Source: Candidatus Sabulitectum sp. (GTDB lineage Bacteria; Fermentibacterota; Fermentibacteria; Fermentibacterales; JCC-6). Taken from it: 64,000 nucleotides of DNA. The DNA lies in NCBI GenBank assembly GCA_023145375.1, contig JAGLDY010000051.1:1-64000 (forward strand), written 5' to 3'. Below, piece after piece: positions 56,737 through 64,000 of this stretch. Made by a program: the position numbers and the translations under genes. The notes under the pieces were generated by a model. That model searched no databases and was not told the origin of the DNA. It saw nothing but the letters and a program-made list of their open reading frames with translations. Position 1 is the first letter of the stretch; each line of letters opens with the position of its first letter.

Positions 56737-57023
56737 TGAACCCGCGTCAGATAATTCTGGAACCCATCGTAACAGAGAAATCCACAATTGCACGGGAGTT
56801 GTACAACAAGTACAGCTTCAAGGTGATCCCCAGTGCTACTAAGCCTCAGATCGCAAATGCAATCGAGACGATCTTCGAAGTTAAGGTGCTGAAAGTACAC
56901 ACGATAAACATGGACGGCAAGGTCAAGAGACTTGGCCGTAACCTAGGTCGCAGATCAGCCTGGAAAAAGGCTATCGTTACCCTCGCCGAGGGTGACTCTG
57001 TAGACTTCTTTGAGGGGGTGTGA
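56736..57023 (+). CDS. rplW: 50S ribosomal protein L23
   Basis: A 95-residue exit-site protein and docking point for trigger factor and [38 protein letters not shown] and the basic loop ([17 protein letters not shown]) are typical. Confidence 0.95.
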   Translation: MNPRQIILEPIVTEKSTIARELYNKYSFKVIPSATKPQIANAIETIFEVKVLKVHTINMDGKVKRLGRNLGRRSAWKKAIVTLAEGDSVDFFEGV

Positions 57024-57025
57024 TC

Positions 57026-57868
57026 ATGGGACTTAAAAGATGGAAACCCATGACTCCCGGTACCCGGTTCAAGGTTTCTCCAGGCTTTGAAGAGATAACC
57101 CGTGATCACGGTGAGAAGTCACTGATGACTCCTCTTAAGAAGACCGCTGGCAGAAACAGCAACGGTCGTATCACCGCCAGGCATCGCGGGGGCGGTCACA
57201 AGAAAATGTACCGTGCCATCGATTTCAAACGCAACAAGATCGGGATCCCAGGAAGAGTTGCAACGATTGAATACGATCCAAACCGCTCTGCAAGAATTGC
57301 ACTTGTGGTTTATGCTGATGGTGAGAAGCGTTACATCCTTGCACCTGCAGGACTTACCGTGGACAGTCAGATCATGTCAGGCCCTGATGCTGCTCCCGAG
57401 GTCGGTAATCACCTTCCAATGGAGAAGATCCCACTGGGTACAATGATCCATAATGTTGAGCTCAAGCCAGGCAAGGGTGGCCAGATGGCCCGAAGTGCCG
57501 GGACTTCAGTTCAGCTCATGGCCCGTGAGGGCAAATACGCCATGCTTAAACTTCCCTCCAGAGAGATGCGCAGAATACCGGTAAATTGCGCAGCTACCAT
57601 CGGGACAGTGGGAAACATGGAGCACAACCTGATTGTGCCGGGAAAAGCAGGAGCCAGTCGCTGGCGCGGTCGCAGACCACACGTTCGTGGTGTAGCTATG
57701 AACCCTGTCGATCATCCCATGGGTGGAGGAGAGGGTAAAACAAGTGGAGGACGCCATCCTTGTTCTCCATGGGGACAGCTGGCCAAGGGACTCCGCACCC
57801 GTAAGAACAAGAAACAGTCCGATAAGTTGATATCAAGACGCAGACCAACCGGTAAGAGGAGGAAGTAG
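57026..57868 (+). CDS. rplB: 50S ribosomal protein L2
   Basis: A 280-residue primary 23S-binding protein near the peptidyl-transferase centre. [30 protein letters not shown] and [16 protein letters not shown], with the conserved His, are present. ATG 57026 matches the usual N-terminus; an in-frame GTG at 57020 overlaps the rplW stop and is less likely. Confidence 0.97.
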   Translation: MGLKRWKPMTPGTRFKVSPGFEEITRDHGEKSLMTPLKKTAGRNSNGRITARHRGGGHKKMYRAIDFKRNKIGIPGRVATIEYDPNRSARIALVVYADGEKRYILAPAGLTVDSQIMSGPDAAPEVGNHLPMEKIPLGTMIHNVELKPGKGGQMARSAGTSVQLMAREGKYAMLKLPSREMRRIPVNCAATIGTVGNMEHNLIVPGKAGASRWRGRRPHVRGVAMNPVDHPMGGGEGKTSGGRHPCSPWGQLAKGLRTRKNKKQSDKLISRRRPTGKRRK

Positions 57869-57870
57869 TT

Positions 57871-58146
57871 ATGGCCCGTTCACTGAAGAAAGGCCCATAC
57901 ATCGATGCGAACCTCCAGAAGAAGGTTAATGTCCAGAAGGAATCAGGAGACAAAAGGGTGATACAGACCTGGGCTCGCAGGTCGGATATCCCACCTGATT
58001 TTGTAGGACACACCTTTGCCGTGCATAACGGCAGGAAATTCGTACCGGTGTTTGTGGTTGAGAACATGGTTGGGCACAAGCTCGGTGAGTTTGCTCCCAC
58101 AAGAACCTTCCGCGGTCATCGCGAGAAGAAGACAGTCACCACCTAA
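57871..58146 (+). CDS. rpsS: 30S ribosomal protein S19
   Basis: A 91-residue head protein. [40 protein letters not shown] and [16 protein letters not shown] are diagnostic. It follows rplB after 2 nt and has GAGGAAG as its ribosome site. Confidence 0.97.
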   Translation: MARSLKKGPYIDANLQKKVNVQKESGDKRVIQTWARRSDIPPDFVGHTFAVHNGRKFVPVFVVENMVGHKLGEFAPTRTFRGHREKKTVTT

Positions 58147-58157
58147 GGAGGGGGAGC

Positions 58158-58517
58158 ATGGAAGCCGTTGCAAAGGCAAGATTTGTTAAAGTCCCCCCGA
58201 GGAAGGCTCGTGCAGTAGCTGACCTTGTAAGAGGTAAGTCTGTTAATCAGGCTCTGGCTATTCTTTTGACCGTTCCCAAGAACGCTTCAAAGATCGTCAG
58301 CCGCATACTTGATTCCGCTGTAGCGAATGCAGTTGTCAAGGCGGAAGGTGCCAAGCTGGATATCGATGACCTGGTGATCAATGTGATAACAGTTGATGAA
58401 GGCCCCACCACAATGCGCTGGAGACCCAGGGCTCGTGGCAGGGCAACCAAAATTCGCCATCGGACAAGCCATATACTGGTTAGAGTCGCCGACGGCGCCG
58501 AACCTGGAGAGGAGTAA
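58158..58517 (+). CDS. rplV: 50S ribosomal protein L22
   Basis: A 119-residue exit-tunnel protein. ARFVKVPPRKARAVADLVRGK at the start and the beta-hairpin region (GPTTMRWRPRARGRATKI), which reaches the tunnel and affects macrolide sensitivity. AGGAGGGGG precedes the ATG. Confidence 0.96.
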   Translation: MEAVAKARFVKVPPRKARAVADLVRGKSVNQALAILLTVPKNASKIVSRILDSAVANAVVKAEGAKLDIDDLVINVITVDEGPTTMRWRPRARGRATKIRHRTSHILVRVADGAEPGEE

Positions 58518-58521
58518 TCGT

Positions 58522-59169
58522 TTGGGTCAGAAAACCAATCCGATCGGTCTCAGGCTCGGTATAAGCCGGAGCTGGGATTCGAACTGGTTTGCCAGAGGAA
58601 GAGATTTTGCCAGATTCATTGAGGAAGATGATCGTATTAGAAAGTACGTTCATAAAAGTCTTGAGAGAGCTCAGCTTTCCAGGATCCTCATTGAGCGTAA
58701 GCCTCAGGAAGTACAGGTTGTTATTAGTACTGCCCGTCCCGGACTTGTTATCGGGACCCGTGGGAGTACCATCGACAGTCTTACCAGTGAGCTTAAGCAC
58801 CTGACGCAAAAAACAGTTAAGATCAAAGTCAATCAGGTGGAAAAACCTGAAACTGACGCTATGCTTGTGGCAGACAGTGTAGCCAGGCAGCTGGAAAACA
58901 GAGTCAGTGTTAGAAGAGCAATGAAGAGAACCATTTCCGATTCAATGCGCGCCGGGGCACTGGGTATTAAGATTACCTGTTCCGGTCGTCTTGGAGGCGC
59001 AGAGATGTCCAGGGTAAACACTTACCATGAGGGAAGAGTTCCCCTGCACACTCTCAGAGCGGACATTGATTTCGCCAAGGGCGTTGCCCGTACCACATAC
59101 GGTGTGATCGGCGTTAAGGTGTGGATCTACAAAGGCGAGGTACATGAAGTACCTGTCGCTGGATTCTAA
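58522..59169 (+). CDS. rpsC: 30S ribosomal protein S3
   Basis: A 215-residue mRNA-entry protein starting at TTG 58522, 4 nt after rplV, with GAGAGGAG upstream. GQKTNPIGLRLGISRSWDS, the KH domain region (RPGLVIGTRGSTIDSLTSEL) and the C-terminal TTYGVIGVKVWIYKGE are diagnostic. The frame is open further upstream inside rplV, but without homology. Confidence 0.96.
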   Translation: MGQKTNPIGLRLGISRSWDSNWFARGRDFARFIEEDDRIRKYVHKSLERAQLSRILIERKPQEVQVVISTARPGLVIGTRGSTIDSLTSELKHLTQKTVKIKVNQVEKPETDAMLVADSVARQLENRVSVRRAMKRTISDSMRAGALGIKITCSGRLGGAEMSRVNTYHEGRVPLHTLRADIDFAKGVARTTYGVIGVKVWIYKGEVHEVPVAGF

Positions 59170-59186
59170 GAGAGCGGTGATATAGA

Positions 59187-59612
59187 ATGTTAATGCCGAA
59201 AAGAACAAAGTTTCGTAAGCATCACCGGGGTCGTATGCGCGGCCGCGCCAAGGGCGGAGACACTGTTGCCTTTGGTGAATTTGGTCTGCAGGCTACAGAA
59301 GCCAGCTGGATAACCAGTGCTCAGATCGAATCCGCTCGTATTGCTTTGACGCGACATGTCCGCCGTGGAGGAAAAGTGTGGATCAGGCTCTTTCCTGATA
59401 AACCTGTTACCTCTACTCCAGCGGAAACAAGAATGGGTAAAGGTAAAGGAGCAGTTGATTTCTGGGTTGCAGTAGTTAAGCCCGGAAGAGTGATGTTCGA
59501 GATCGAAGGCGTTCCGCTGGATGTTGCCAGGGAAGCCATGAGACTTGCAGGTCACAAACTTCCTCTTAAAACGAGGTTTGTTGCCAGGGACAAGGAGGTT
59601 ATTCAGCGATGA
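59187..59612 (+). CDS. rplP: 50S ribosomal protein L16
   Basis: A 141-residue protein near the A site. [41 protein letters not shown] and [19 protein letters not shown] are standard. Ends in a 4-nt ATGA overlap with rpmC. Confidence 0.96.
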   Translation: MLMPKRTKFRKHHRGRMRGRAKGGDTVAFGEFGLQATEASWITSAQIESARIALTRHVRRGGKVWIRLFPDKPVTSTPAETRMGKGKGAVDFWVAVVKPGRVMFEIEGVPLDVAREAMRLAGHKLPLKTRFVARDKEVIQR

Positions 59613-59824
59613 AAGCACACGATCTCCGGTCCATGAGTCTTGAGGAACTTCGGGAGCAGGTGCGTGATATGCGTACAGAGGTTTTTAACCTCAGGTTTCG
59701 CAAAGCTGCTCAGCAGCTGGAGAATCCACTGAAGATCCGTGATGCCAAGAGAGGCCTTGCCAGAGCTCTGACCATGATACGCGAGAGAGAGCTTGGCCTG
59801 ATCGCGGACGAGGAAGGGAGTTAA
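59609..59824 (+). CDS. rpmC: 50S ribosomal protein L29
   Basis: A 71-residue helical hairpin protein at the exit site. It has [26 protein letters not shown] followed by a second helix. Overlaps rplP by 4 nt; rpsQ follows after 2 nt. Confidence 0.93.
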   Translation: MKAHDLRSMSLEELREQVRDMRTEVFNLRFRKAAQQLENPLKIRDAKRGLARALTMIRERELGLIADEEGS

Positions 59825-59826
59825 CG

Positions 59827-60090
59827 GTGGCAGAAGCAACGAAGACAAACAGGAGGGTACTCCGAGGAGTGGTTGTTTCAGACAAGATGGATAAGACCAT
59901 TGTCGTGGAAGTCACTACTCTCAGGGCGCATCCTGTTTACAAGAAGAGATTTAGAACAAGTAAAAAATACTATGTCCACGATGAGCAGAATCAGTGTGGA
60001 GCTGGAGATGTGGTTACCATTTCGGAAACCCGCCCTACTTCAAGACTTAAGCGCTGGCGTCTGCTTGAAATCGTGGAGAAGGCACTTTAG
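59827..60090 (+). CDS. rpsQ: 30S ribosomal protein S17
   Basis: An 87-residue OB-fold protein starting at GTG 59827. [40 protein letters not shown] and [18 protein letters not shown] are diagnostic. Confidence 0.95.
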   Translation: MAEATKTNRRVLRGVVVSDKMDKTIVVEVTTLRAHPVYKKRFRTSKKYYVHDEQNQCGAGDVVTISETRPTSRLKRWRLLEIVEKAL

Positions 60091-60102
60091 GAGGACTATA
60101 GG

Positions 60103-60468
60103 ATGATCCAGGTGGAATCCAGACTCAAGGTGGCCGATAACTCCGGCGCCCGCGAGGTTCTCTGTATCAAGGTACTCGGCGGCACGAGACGCCGTTACGC
60201 CAGAATTGGCGACGTCATTGTAATAACAGTGAAGGAAGCTATTCCAGGTGGTACCGTGAAAAAAAGTGAAGTTCGCAGGGCCGTTGTGGTCCGCACCAGA
60301 AAAGAGCTCAGCAGGTCTGACGGTACCATCGTTCGTTTCGACGACAATGCAGCCGTTATTCTTGATGAGGCAGGACAGCCCGTCGCCACTCGCATCTTCG
60401 GCCCTGTTGGCCGTGAACTCCGTCAGCGTTTCATGAAGATCGTTTCGCTGGCTCCGGAGGTGATCTAG
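60103..60468 (+). CDS. rplN: 50S ribosomal protein L14
   Basis: A 121-residue subunit-interface protein. [21 protein letters not shown] and the C-terminal [23 protein letters not shown] are typical. Ribosome site TAGGAGG; rplX begins immediately after its stop. Confidence 0.97.
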   Translation: MIQVESRLKVADNSGAREVLCIKVLGGTRRRYARIGDVIVITVKEAIPGGTVKKSEVRRAVVVRTRKELSRSDGTIVRFDDNAAVILDEAGQPVATRIFGPVGRELRQRFMKIVSLAPEVI

Positions 60469-60786
60469 ATGCATGTGAAGAAAGGTGATAAGGTAAAGGT
60501 TCTGTCGGGAAACGAGAGGGGAAAAGACGGGAAGATACTTAAGGTATTTCCCGGTACCCAGAGGGCAATTGTCGAAGGTCTGAACATGATCAAAAGACAC
60601 ACCCGACCTTCTCAGAGAAATCAGCAGGGTGGCATAATCGAGCGTGAGGCTCCGATACATGTATCGAACCTCAGATTGATTTGTCCGGGATGCGGCAAAG
60701 CCACAGGAATCAGCCGTACCCGCGATGCCGAAGGCCGTCTCAGGCGTGTTTGCAAAGCCTGCGGCGAAACTATTGCGGTGGGTTAG
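60469..60786 (+). CDS. rplX: 50S ribosomal protein L24
   Basis: A 105-residue assembly-initiating protein. The KOW motif (KGDKVKVLSGNERGKDGKIL) and the conserved IKRHTRPSQRNQQGGIIERE are present. The C-terminal part keeps four Cys (CPGCGK and CKACGE) as a possible zinc ribbon, the form found in many non-enteric bacteria. Confidence 0.95.
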   Translation: MHVKKGDKVKVLSGNERGKDGKILKVFPGTQRAIVEGLNMIKRHTRPSQRNQQGGIIEREAPIHVSNLRLICPGCGKATGISRTRDAEGRLRRVCKACGETIAVG

Positions 60787-60796
60787 GGGGCCGATG

Positions 60797-61372
60797 ATGA
60801 AAAACAAGGAAATGCCCAGACTGAAGAAGATCTACCGAGAAGAGATCAGGAAGAAAATGCAGGAGAGGTTTGACTATACCAATCAAATGCAGATTCCCGG
60901 ATTTACCAAGGTAGTTCTTAACATGGGTCTTGGCAAAGAAGCTATGGATAATGCCAACAACGTTACCAATGCACAGGGCCAGATGGAAGCCATCTCCGGC
61001 CAGAAGTGTGTTGTTGCTAACGCAAGGGTTTCCATAGCCGGTTTCAGACTTCGCGAGGGAATGCCTATCGGCGTGTTCACCACTCTCAGAGGTGACCGGA
61101 TGTGGGAATTTCTTGACAGGTTGATAAACTTTTCCATACCGCGGGTGCGAGACTTCAGAGGTCTTTCCCCCAAATCGTTTGACGGCAGGGGAAACTACAA
61201 CTTCGGTATCGAAGAGCAGGCGATCTTCCCTGAGATCGATGTTGACAAGATCGATAAATTCAGGGGAATGAACATAACCATAGTTACCAACGCCAAGACG
61301 GACGAGGAAGGCTTTGAACTATTGAAGTCTCTTGGAATGCCTTTCCGCCAGAGCGGCAGAGGAGGTATGTAA
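60797..61372 (+). CDS. rplE: 50S ribosomal protein L5
   Basis: A 191-residue 5S rRNA-binding protein. [39 protein letters not shown] and [20 protein letters not shown] are diagnostic. ATG 60797 has AGGGGG 6 nt upstream; the adjacent ATG 60794 is possible. The stop overlaps the S14 start by 1 nt. Confidence 0.95.
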   Translation: MKNKEMPRLKKIYREEIRKKMQERFDYTNQMQIPGFTKVVLNMGLGKEAMDNANNVTNAQGQMEAISGQKCVVANARVSIAGFRLREGMPIGVFTTLRGDRMWEFLDRLINFSIPRVRDFRGLSPKSFDGRGNYNFGIEEQAIFPEIDVDKIDKFRGMNITIVTNAKTDEEGFELLKSLGMPFRQSGRGGM

Positions 61373-61557
61373 TGGCAAAAAAAGGCCTGATCGAGAAATG
61401 TAAGAGAACACCGAAGTTCGCAGTTAGGAAATACAACAGGTGCTCACTGTGCGGAAGACCCAGGGGCTACCTTAGAAAGTTCGGCATCTGCCGCATTTGT
61501 TTCCGGGACATGGCCAATCGCGGCCTGATCCCGGGCGTGCGCAAGGCAAGCTGGTAG
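61372..61557 (+). CDS. rpsZ: 30S ribosomal protein S14, zinc-binding type Z
   Basis: A 61-residue protein. [20 protein letters not shown] supplies two Cys pairs (Cys24/Cys27, Cys40/Cys43), and it ends in PGVRKASW. This is the short zinc-dependent form. Confidence 0.96.
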   Translation: MAKKGLIEKCKRTPKFAVRKYNRCSLCGRPRGYLRKFGICRICFRDMANRGLIPGVRKASW

Positions 61558-61567
61558 GGAGAAAAAT

Positions 61568-61963
61568 ATGTCAATGACAGATCCTATCGCTGATATGCTG
61601 ACCCGCATCAGGAATGCTTCTGCTGCCGGACACAAGATGGTCGATTTACCGGCCTCTAAGATGAAGGCAAGCATTGCTAGGGTACTCTACAACCATGGAT
61701 ACATCCGTGGTTTCAGGAGAATGGAAGACAACAAGCAGGGAATGCTGAGAGTTTATCTGTCCTATCGTAACGGGCAGTCTCTCATTCTCGGGCTTAAACG
61801 GATTTCCAAACCTGGATGCAGGGTTTATGCAGGCGTAAATGAGATCAAAAGAGTAATGGGCGGACGCGGTTTAGCTGTTCTCACCACACCTCGTGGTGTT
61901 ATCACAGACGCTGAAGCAAGAAAACACAAAATCGGCGGCGAAGTGCTGCTTCACGTCTGGTAG
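61568..61963 (+). CDS. rpsH: 30S ribosomal protein S8
   Basis: A 131-residue 16S central-domain binder. MTDPIADMLTRIRNASAAGH, VYAGVNEIKRVMGGRGLAVL and the terminal GGEVLLHVW are typical. In E. coli it represses the spc operon. AGGGAG is the ribosome site. Confidence 0.96.
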   Translation: MSMTDPIADMLTRIRNASAAGHKMVDLPASKMKASIARVLYNHGYIRGFRRMEDNKQGMLRVYLSYRNGQSLILGLKRISKPGCRVYAGVNEIKRVMGGRGLAVLTTPRGVITDAEARKHKIGGEVLLHVW

Positions 61964-61972
61964 GGAGGAAAA

Positions 61973-62518
61973 ATGTCAAGAATAGGCAGACTTCCCATCC
62001 CGCTTGATGGCGTAGAAGTAAAGATCGCTAAGGGTATTGTCTCTGTGAAGGGAAAGCGTGGAGAGGGCAGTTATCCTCTTCCTGAAGGAATTACAGCCAA
62101 AGTGGAAGGCGCATTTCTTCATGTTGGAAGAGCAGATGACAGCCAGGATCAGCGCAGACTCCACGGAGTAACCCGTGCTGAGGTAAACAACAGAGTGCTT
62201 GGTGTTTCAAAAGGACATTCACGCACGCTCATAGTTCAGGGTAAAGGTTACAGTGCAGAGGTTAAGCCAAAGGCTATCGATATGCAGATCGGCTTCAGTC
62301 ACCGGGTGGTGGCTGCTATTCCCGATGGATTGACAGTCGAGGTTAAACCAGGCCAGAACACCTTTTCTCTAATAATTACAGGTAACGACAAGCATCTTGT
62401 GGGTGCATTTGCATCTACTCTTTACAAGCTGCGCAAGGTGGAACCTTACAACCTTATAGGTTTCCGCTACAGCGACCAGCAGGTAAAGCGCAAGGCTGCC
62501 AAGTCGGTAGTCACTTAG
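61973..62518 (+). CDS. rplF: 50S ribosomal protein L6
   Basis: A 181-residue two-repeat protein at the factor-binding site. SRIGRLPIPLDGVEVKIAKG starts the first repeat, and the C-terminal part ends in VEPYNLIGFRYSDQQVKRKA, a slight variant of the common EPYKGKGIRY motif. Confidence 0.95.
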   Translation: MSRIGRLPIPLDGVEVKIAKGIVSVKGKRGEGSYPLPEGITAKVEGAFLHVGRADDSQDQRRLHGVTRAEVNNRVLGVSKGHSRTLIVQGKGYSAEVKPKAIDMQIGFSHRVVAAIPDGLTVEVKPGQNTFSLIITGNDKHLVGAFASTLYKLRKVEPYNLIGFRYSDQQVKRKAAKSVVT

Positions 62519-62535
62519 AAAGGGGAGGTGTAGTA

Positions 62536-62898
62536 ATGGCAAAATTGACTAGAAGAGAAAGCCTCTCCCGCAGACACAGGCGTCTCAGAAAGAAAATTTC
62601 TGGTACCTCTGACCGTCCCAGACTCTTCGTTAGAAGATCTCTGAGACACATGGTTGCCTGCCTGATTGATGATGTTGAGGGAAAAACCCTTCTTGCTCTT
62701 ACCACGGATTCCAAAGAGTTCAGGGCATCTGCCAGCGGCTCAAAGACAGAGATGGCTGAAGCACTTGGTACTAAACTTGCCGAACTGGCAAAGGAAAAGG
62801 GAATCAACACCGTGGTGTTTGACAGAGGTGGACATCCCTATCACGGCAGAGTGAAAGCTCTGGCGGAGAAGGCCCGCGAATGCGGACTGGAATTCTAG
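62536..62898 (+). CDS. rplR: 50S ribosomal protein L18
   Basis: A 120-residue 5S rRNA-binding protein. The basic N-terminus ([19 protein letters not shown]) and late [21 protein letters not shown] are diagnostic. GGGGAGGTG precedes the ATG. Confidence 0.96.
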   Translation: MAKLTRRESLSRRHRRLRKKISGTSDRPRLFVRRSLRHMVACLIDDVEGKTLLALTTDSKEFRASASGSKTEMAEALGTKLAELAKEKGINTVVFDRGGHPYHGRVKALAEKARECGLEF

Positions 62899-62908
62899 GG
62901 GGACACTG

Positions 62909-63511
62909 ATGGAAAAAAAGACTGAAAGAAACGACAGGAACCCCAGAGGCGGAAGGAATTCGAAGGATTCCAGAAGCAAAAAGGGGCAGAAAAAAGAACG
63001 CAGACCTTCTGCTATTGAAGAAGCAGGTCTTGTTGACAGACTGATAACGGTTAACCGGTGTGCAAAAGTCACCAAAGGTGGAAGAACCTTTGGGTTCAAT
63101 GCCATCGTAGCTGTTGGCGATCAGAATGGCAGAGTTGGCATTGGTCTGGGCAAGGCCACAGAGCTTCCTGAATCCATCAGGAAAGCCACGGAGAATGCCC
63201 AGAAGACAATGATCAAGGTGCCGCTTGTTGATAACCGTACTCTTCCTCATCTTATCATTGGCAACTACGGTGCCGGCAAGGTTTTATTGAGACCTGCCAG
63301 CCCGGGTACCGGTGTTATAGCTGGAAGTGCTGTGCGCGCGATTATGGAATGCGCCGGCGTGAAGGATGTGCTCACTAAAGCACAGGGATCAAACAACCCC
63401 CATAATGTTACAAAAGCAACAATGGCCGGTTTGAAAGATCTTATAACCATTGATCACGTCAGCTCCGTCAGGCGAAAGATTGTCGCTGAAAGGAGCAAGG
63501 CTAATGGCTGA
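62909..63511 (+). CDS. rpsE: 30S ribosomal protein S5 with charged N-terminal extension
   Basis: A 200-residue protein. The S5 core starts near residue 42 ([19 protein letters not shown]) and contains [18 protein letters not shown] and later [13 protein letters not shown]. Residues 1-38 are an extra Lys/Arg/Asn-rich segment, making the protein about 30 residues longer than most. S5 acts in decoding fidelity and helicase activity at mRNA entry. The stop overlaps rpmD. Confidence 0.95.
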   Translation: MEKKTERNDRNPRGGRNSKDSRSKKGQKKERRPSAIEEAGLVDRLITVNRCAKVTKGGRTFGFNAIVAVGDQNGRVGIGLGKATELPESIRKATENAQKTMIKVPLVDNRTLPHLIIGNYGAGKVLLRPASPGTGVIAGSAVRAIMECAGVKDVLTKAQGSNNPHNVTKATMAGLKDLITIDHVSSVRRKIVAERSKANG

Positions 63512-63695
63512 GAAAAAGCTCCGTGTGACTAAAGTGAGGAGTGCTATCGGTAGAGAGAGCTCACAGAAGAGAACTCTGGAAGCTCTGGGCCTTGGCAAGA
63601 TGAATTCTTCCAAGGTGCACACCGATACACCTCAGATCCGTGGAATGATCTTCAAGGTAAAGCATCTTCTTAAAGTGGAGGAGGTGGACGCATGA
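63504..63695 (+). CDS. rpmD: 50S ribosomal protein L30
   Basis: A 63-residue protein. [25 protein letters not shown] and [23 protein letters not shown] are typical. ATG 63504 overlaps the rpsE end by 8 nt and has AGGAG upstream; the frame is open earlier without homology. Confidence 0.94.
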   Translation: MAEKKLRVTKVRSAIGRESSQKRTLEALGLGKMNSSKVHTDTPQIRGMIFKVKHLLKVEEVDA

Positions 63696-64000
63696 GAAGG
63701 CTCCAGCATCTTCGTCCCGTACAGGGCGCAAAGAAAAACCGCAAGCGCAGAGGTTGCGGTATTGGAACCGGGAACGGCGGAACTGCCGGAAAAGGTCACA
63801 AAGGACAGAAAGCAAGAGCTACCGTTCATCCCTGGTTCGAGGGTGGGCAGATGCCCCTCCAGCGTCGTATGACTCACAAGGGCTTCAGTAATGCCCGTCA
63901 CGCGATCAAATATCAGGTTGTGAATATCAGCATGCTTAACCGGTTCGATAAAGACTCGGTAGTGACTCCTATTGTACTGAAAGAGGCTGGTCTCATCTCT
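63692..64000 (+). CDS. rplO: 50S ribosomal protein L15, truncated by window end
   Basis: The first 103 codons of L15, with [20 protein letters not shown] and [17 protein letters not shown], the Gly-rich N-terminal extension of the family. The ATG overlaps the rpmD stop (ATGA). The rest lies beyond the window; secY is the expected next gene. Confidence 0.95.
   Translation, partial: MRRLQHLRPVQGAKKNRKRRGCGIGTGNGGTAGKGHKGQKARATVHPWFEGGQMPLQRRMTHKGFSNARHAIKYQVVNISMLNRFDKDSVVTPIVLKEAGLIS

Overview
The window is one contiguous stretch of chromosome from a Gram-negative-type bacterium. Evidence for an outer membrane includes a TPR protein ending in a beta-barrel with a C-terminal phenylalanine, a lipoprotein with a clear lipobox, and many Sec-signal secreted proteins. 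Base composition looks balanced, Shine-Dalgarno sites are strong, and TTG or GTG starts are common even in ribosomal genes. Several traits suggest an uncultured lineage near the FCB group, perhaps Fermentibacterota-like: large secreted TPR/propeller/FGE-like proteins, a possible C-terminal sorting module, and an enlarged RpoC trigger-loop insertion. This placement is inference, because no 16S gene is present.

Region 1 (1-18 kb) holds a flippase, an ArsC-type reductase, a GT-C membrane protein, and a forward run of a BioD/DRTGG ATPase, an MFS transporter and the CCA-adding enzyme. A Gate-domain membrane protein and a DnaQ-like/GIY-YIG fusion follow. Next is a reverse operon of three GT4 glycosyltransferases leading into a TPR/HD-GYP regulator and a GNAT enzyme, with a fourth GT4 gene diverging from it. 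With the flippase and undecaprenyl-diphosphatase (uppP), this looks like a surface-glycan neighbourhood.

Region 2 (18-33 kb) begins with aspartate kinase and uppP. A forward series of exported proteins follows (split-barrel flavoprotein, TPR-barrel, propeller-like protein, 1060-residue TPR/FGE-like protein, another secreted protein). It converges on a reverse operon of lipoprotein, ABC ATPase, FtsX/MacB-type permease and YVTN-like propeller.

Region 3 (33.1-64 kb) is the translation/transcription supercluster. A consensus promoter drives tRNA-Thr, Tyr, Gly, Thr, tuf, rpmG, tRNA-Trp, secE, nusG, rplKAJL, rpoBC, rpsL and rpsG. The str operon is then interrupted by a LysM/BON gene, a DUF937 gene and a frameshifted cysteine-rich gene before fusA. 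A second interruption before rpsJ contains two 214-residue V4R-type paralogues separated by an intact IS4-family insertion. The canonical S10-spc order then runs from rpsJ to a truncated rplO at the window edge.

Regulatory structure visible by eye includes a candidate L1 operator before rplK, mutually exclusive hairpins before rplL, an attenuator-like hairpin before rpoB, a separate promoter for fusA, and an unusually long structured spacer between rpsJ and rplC.
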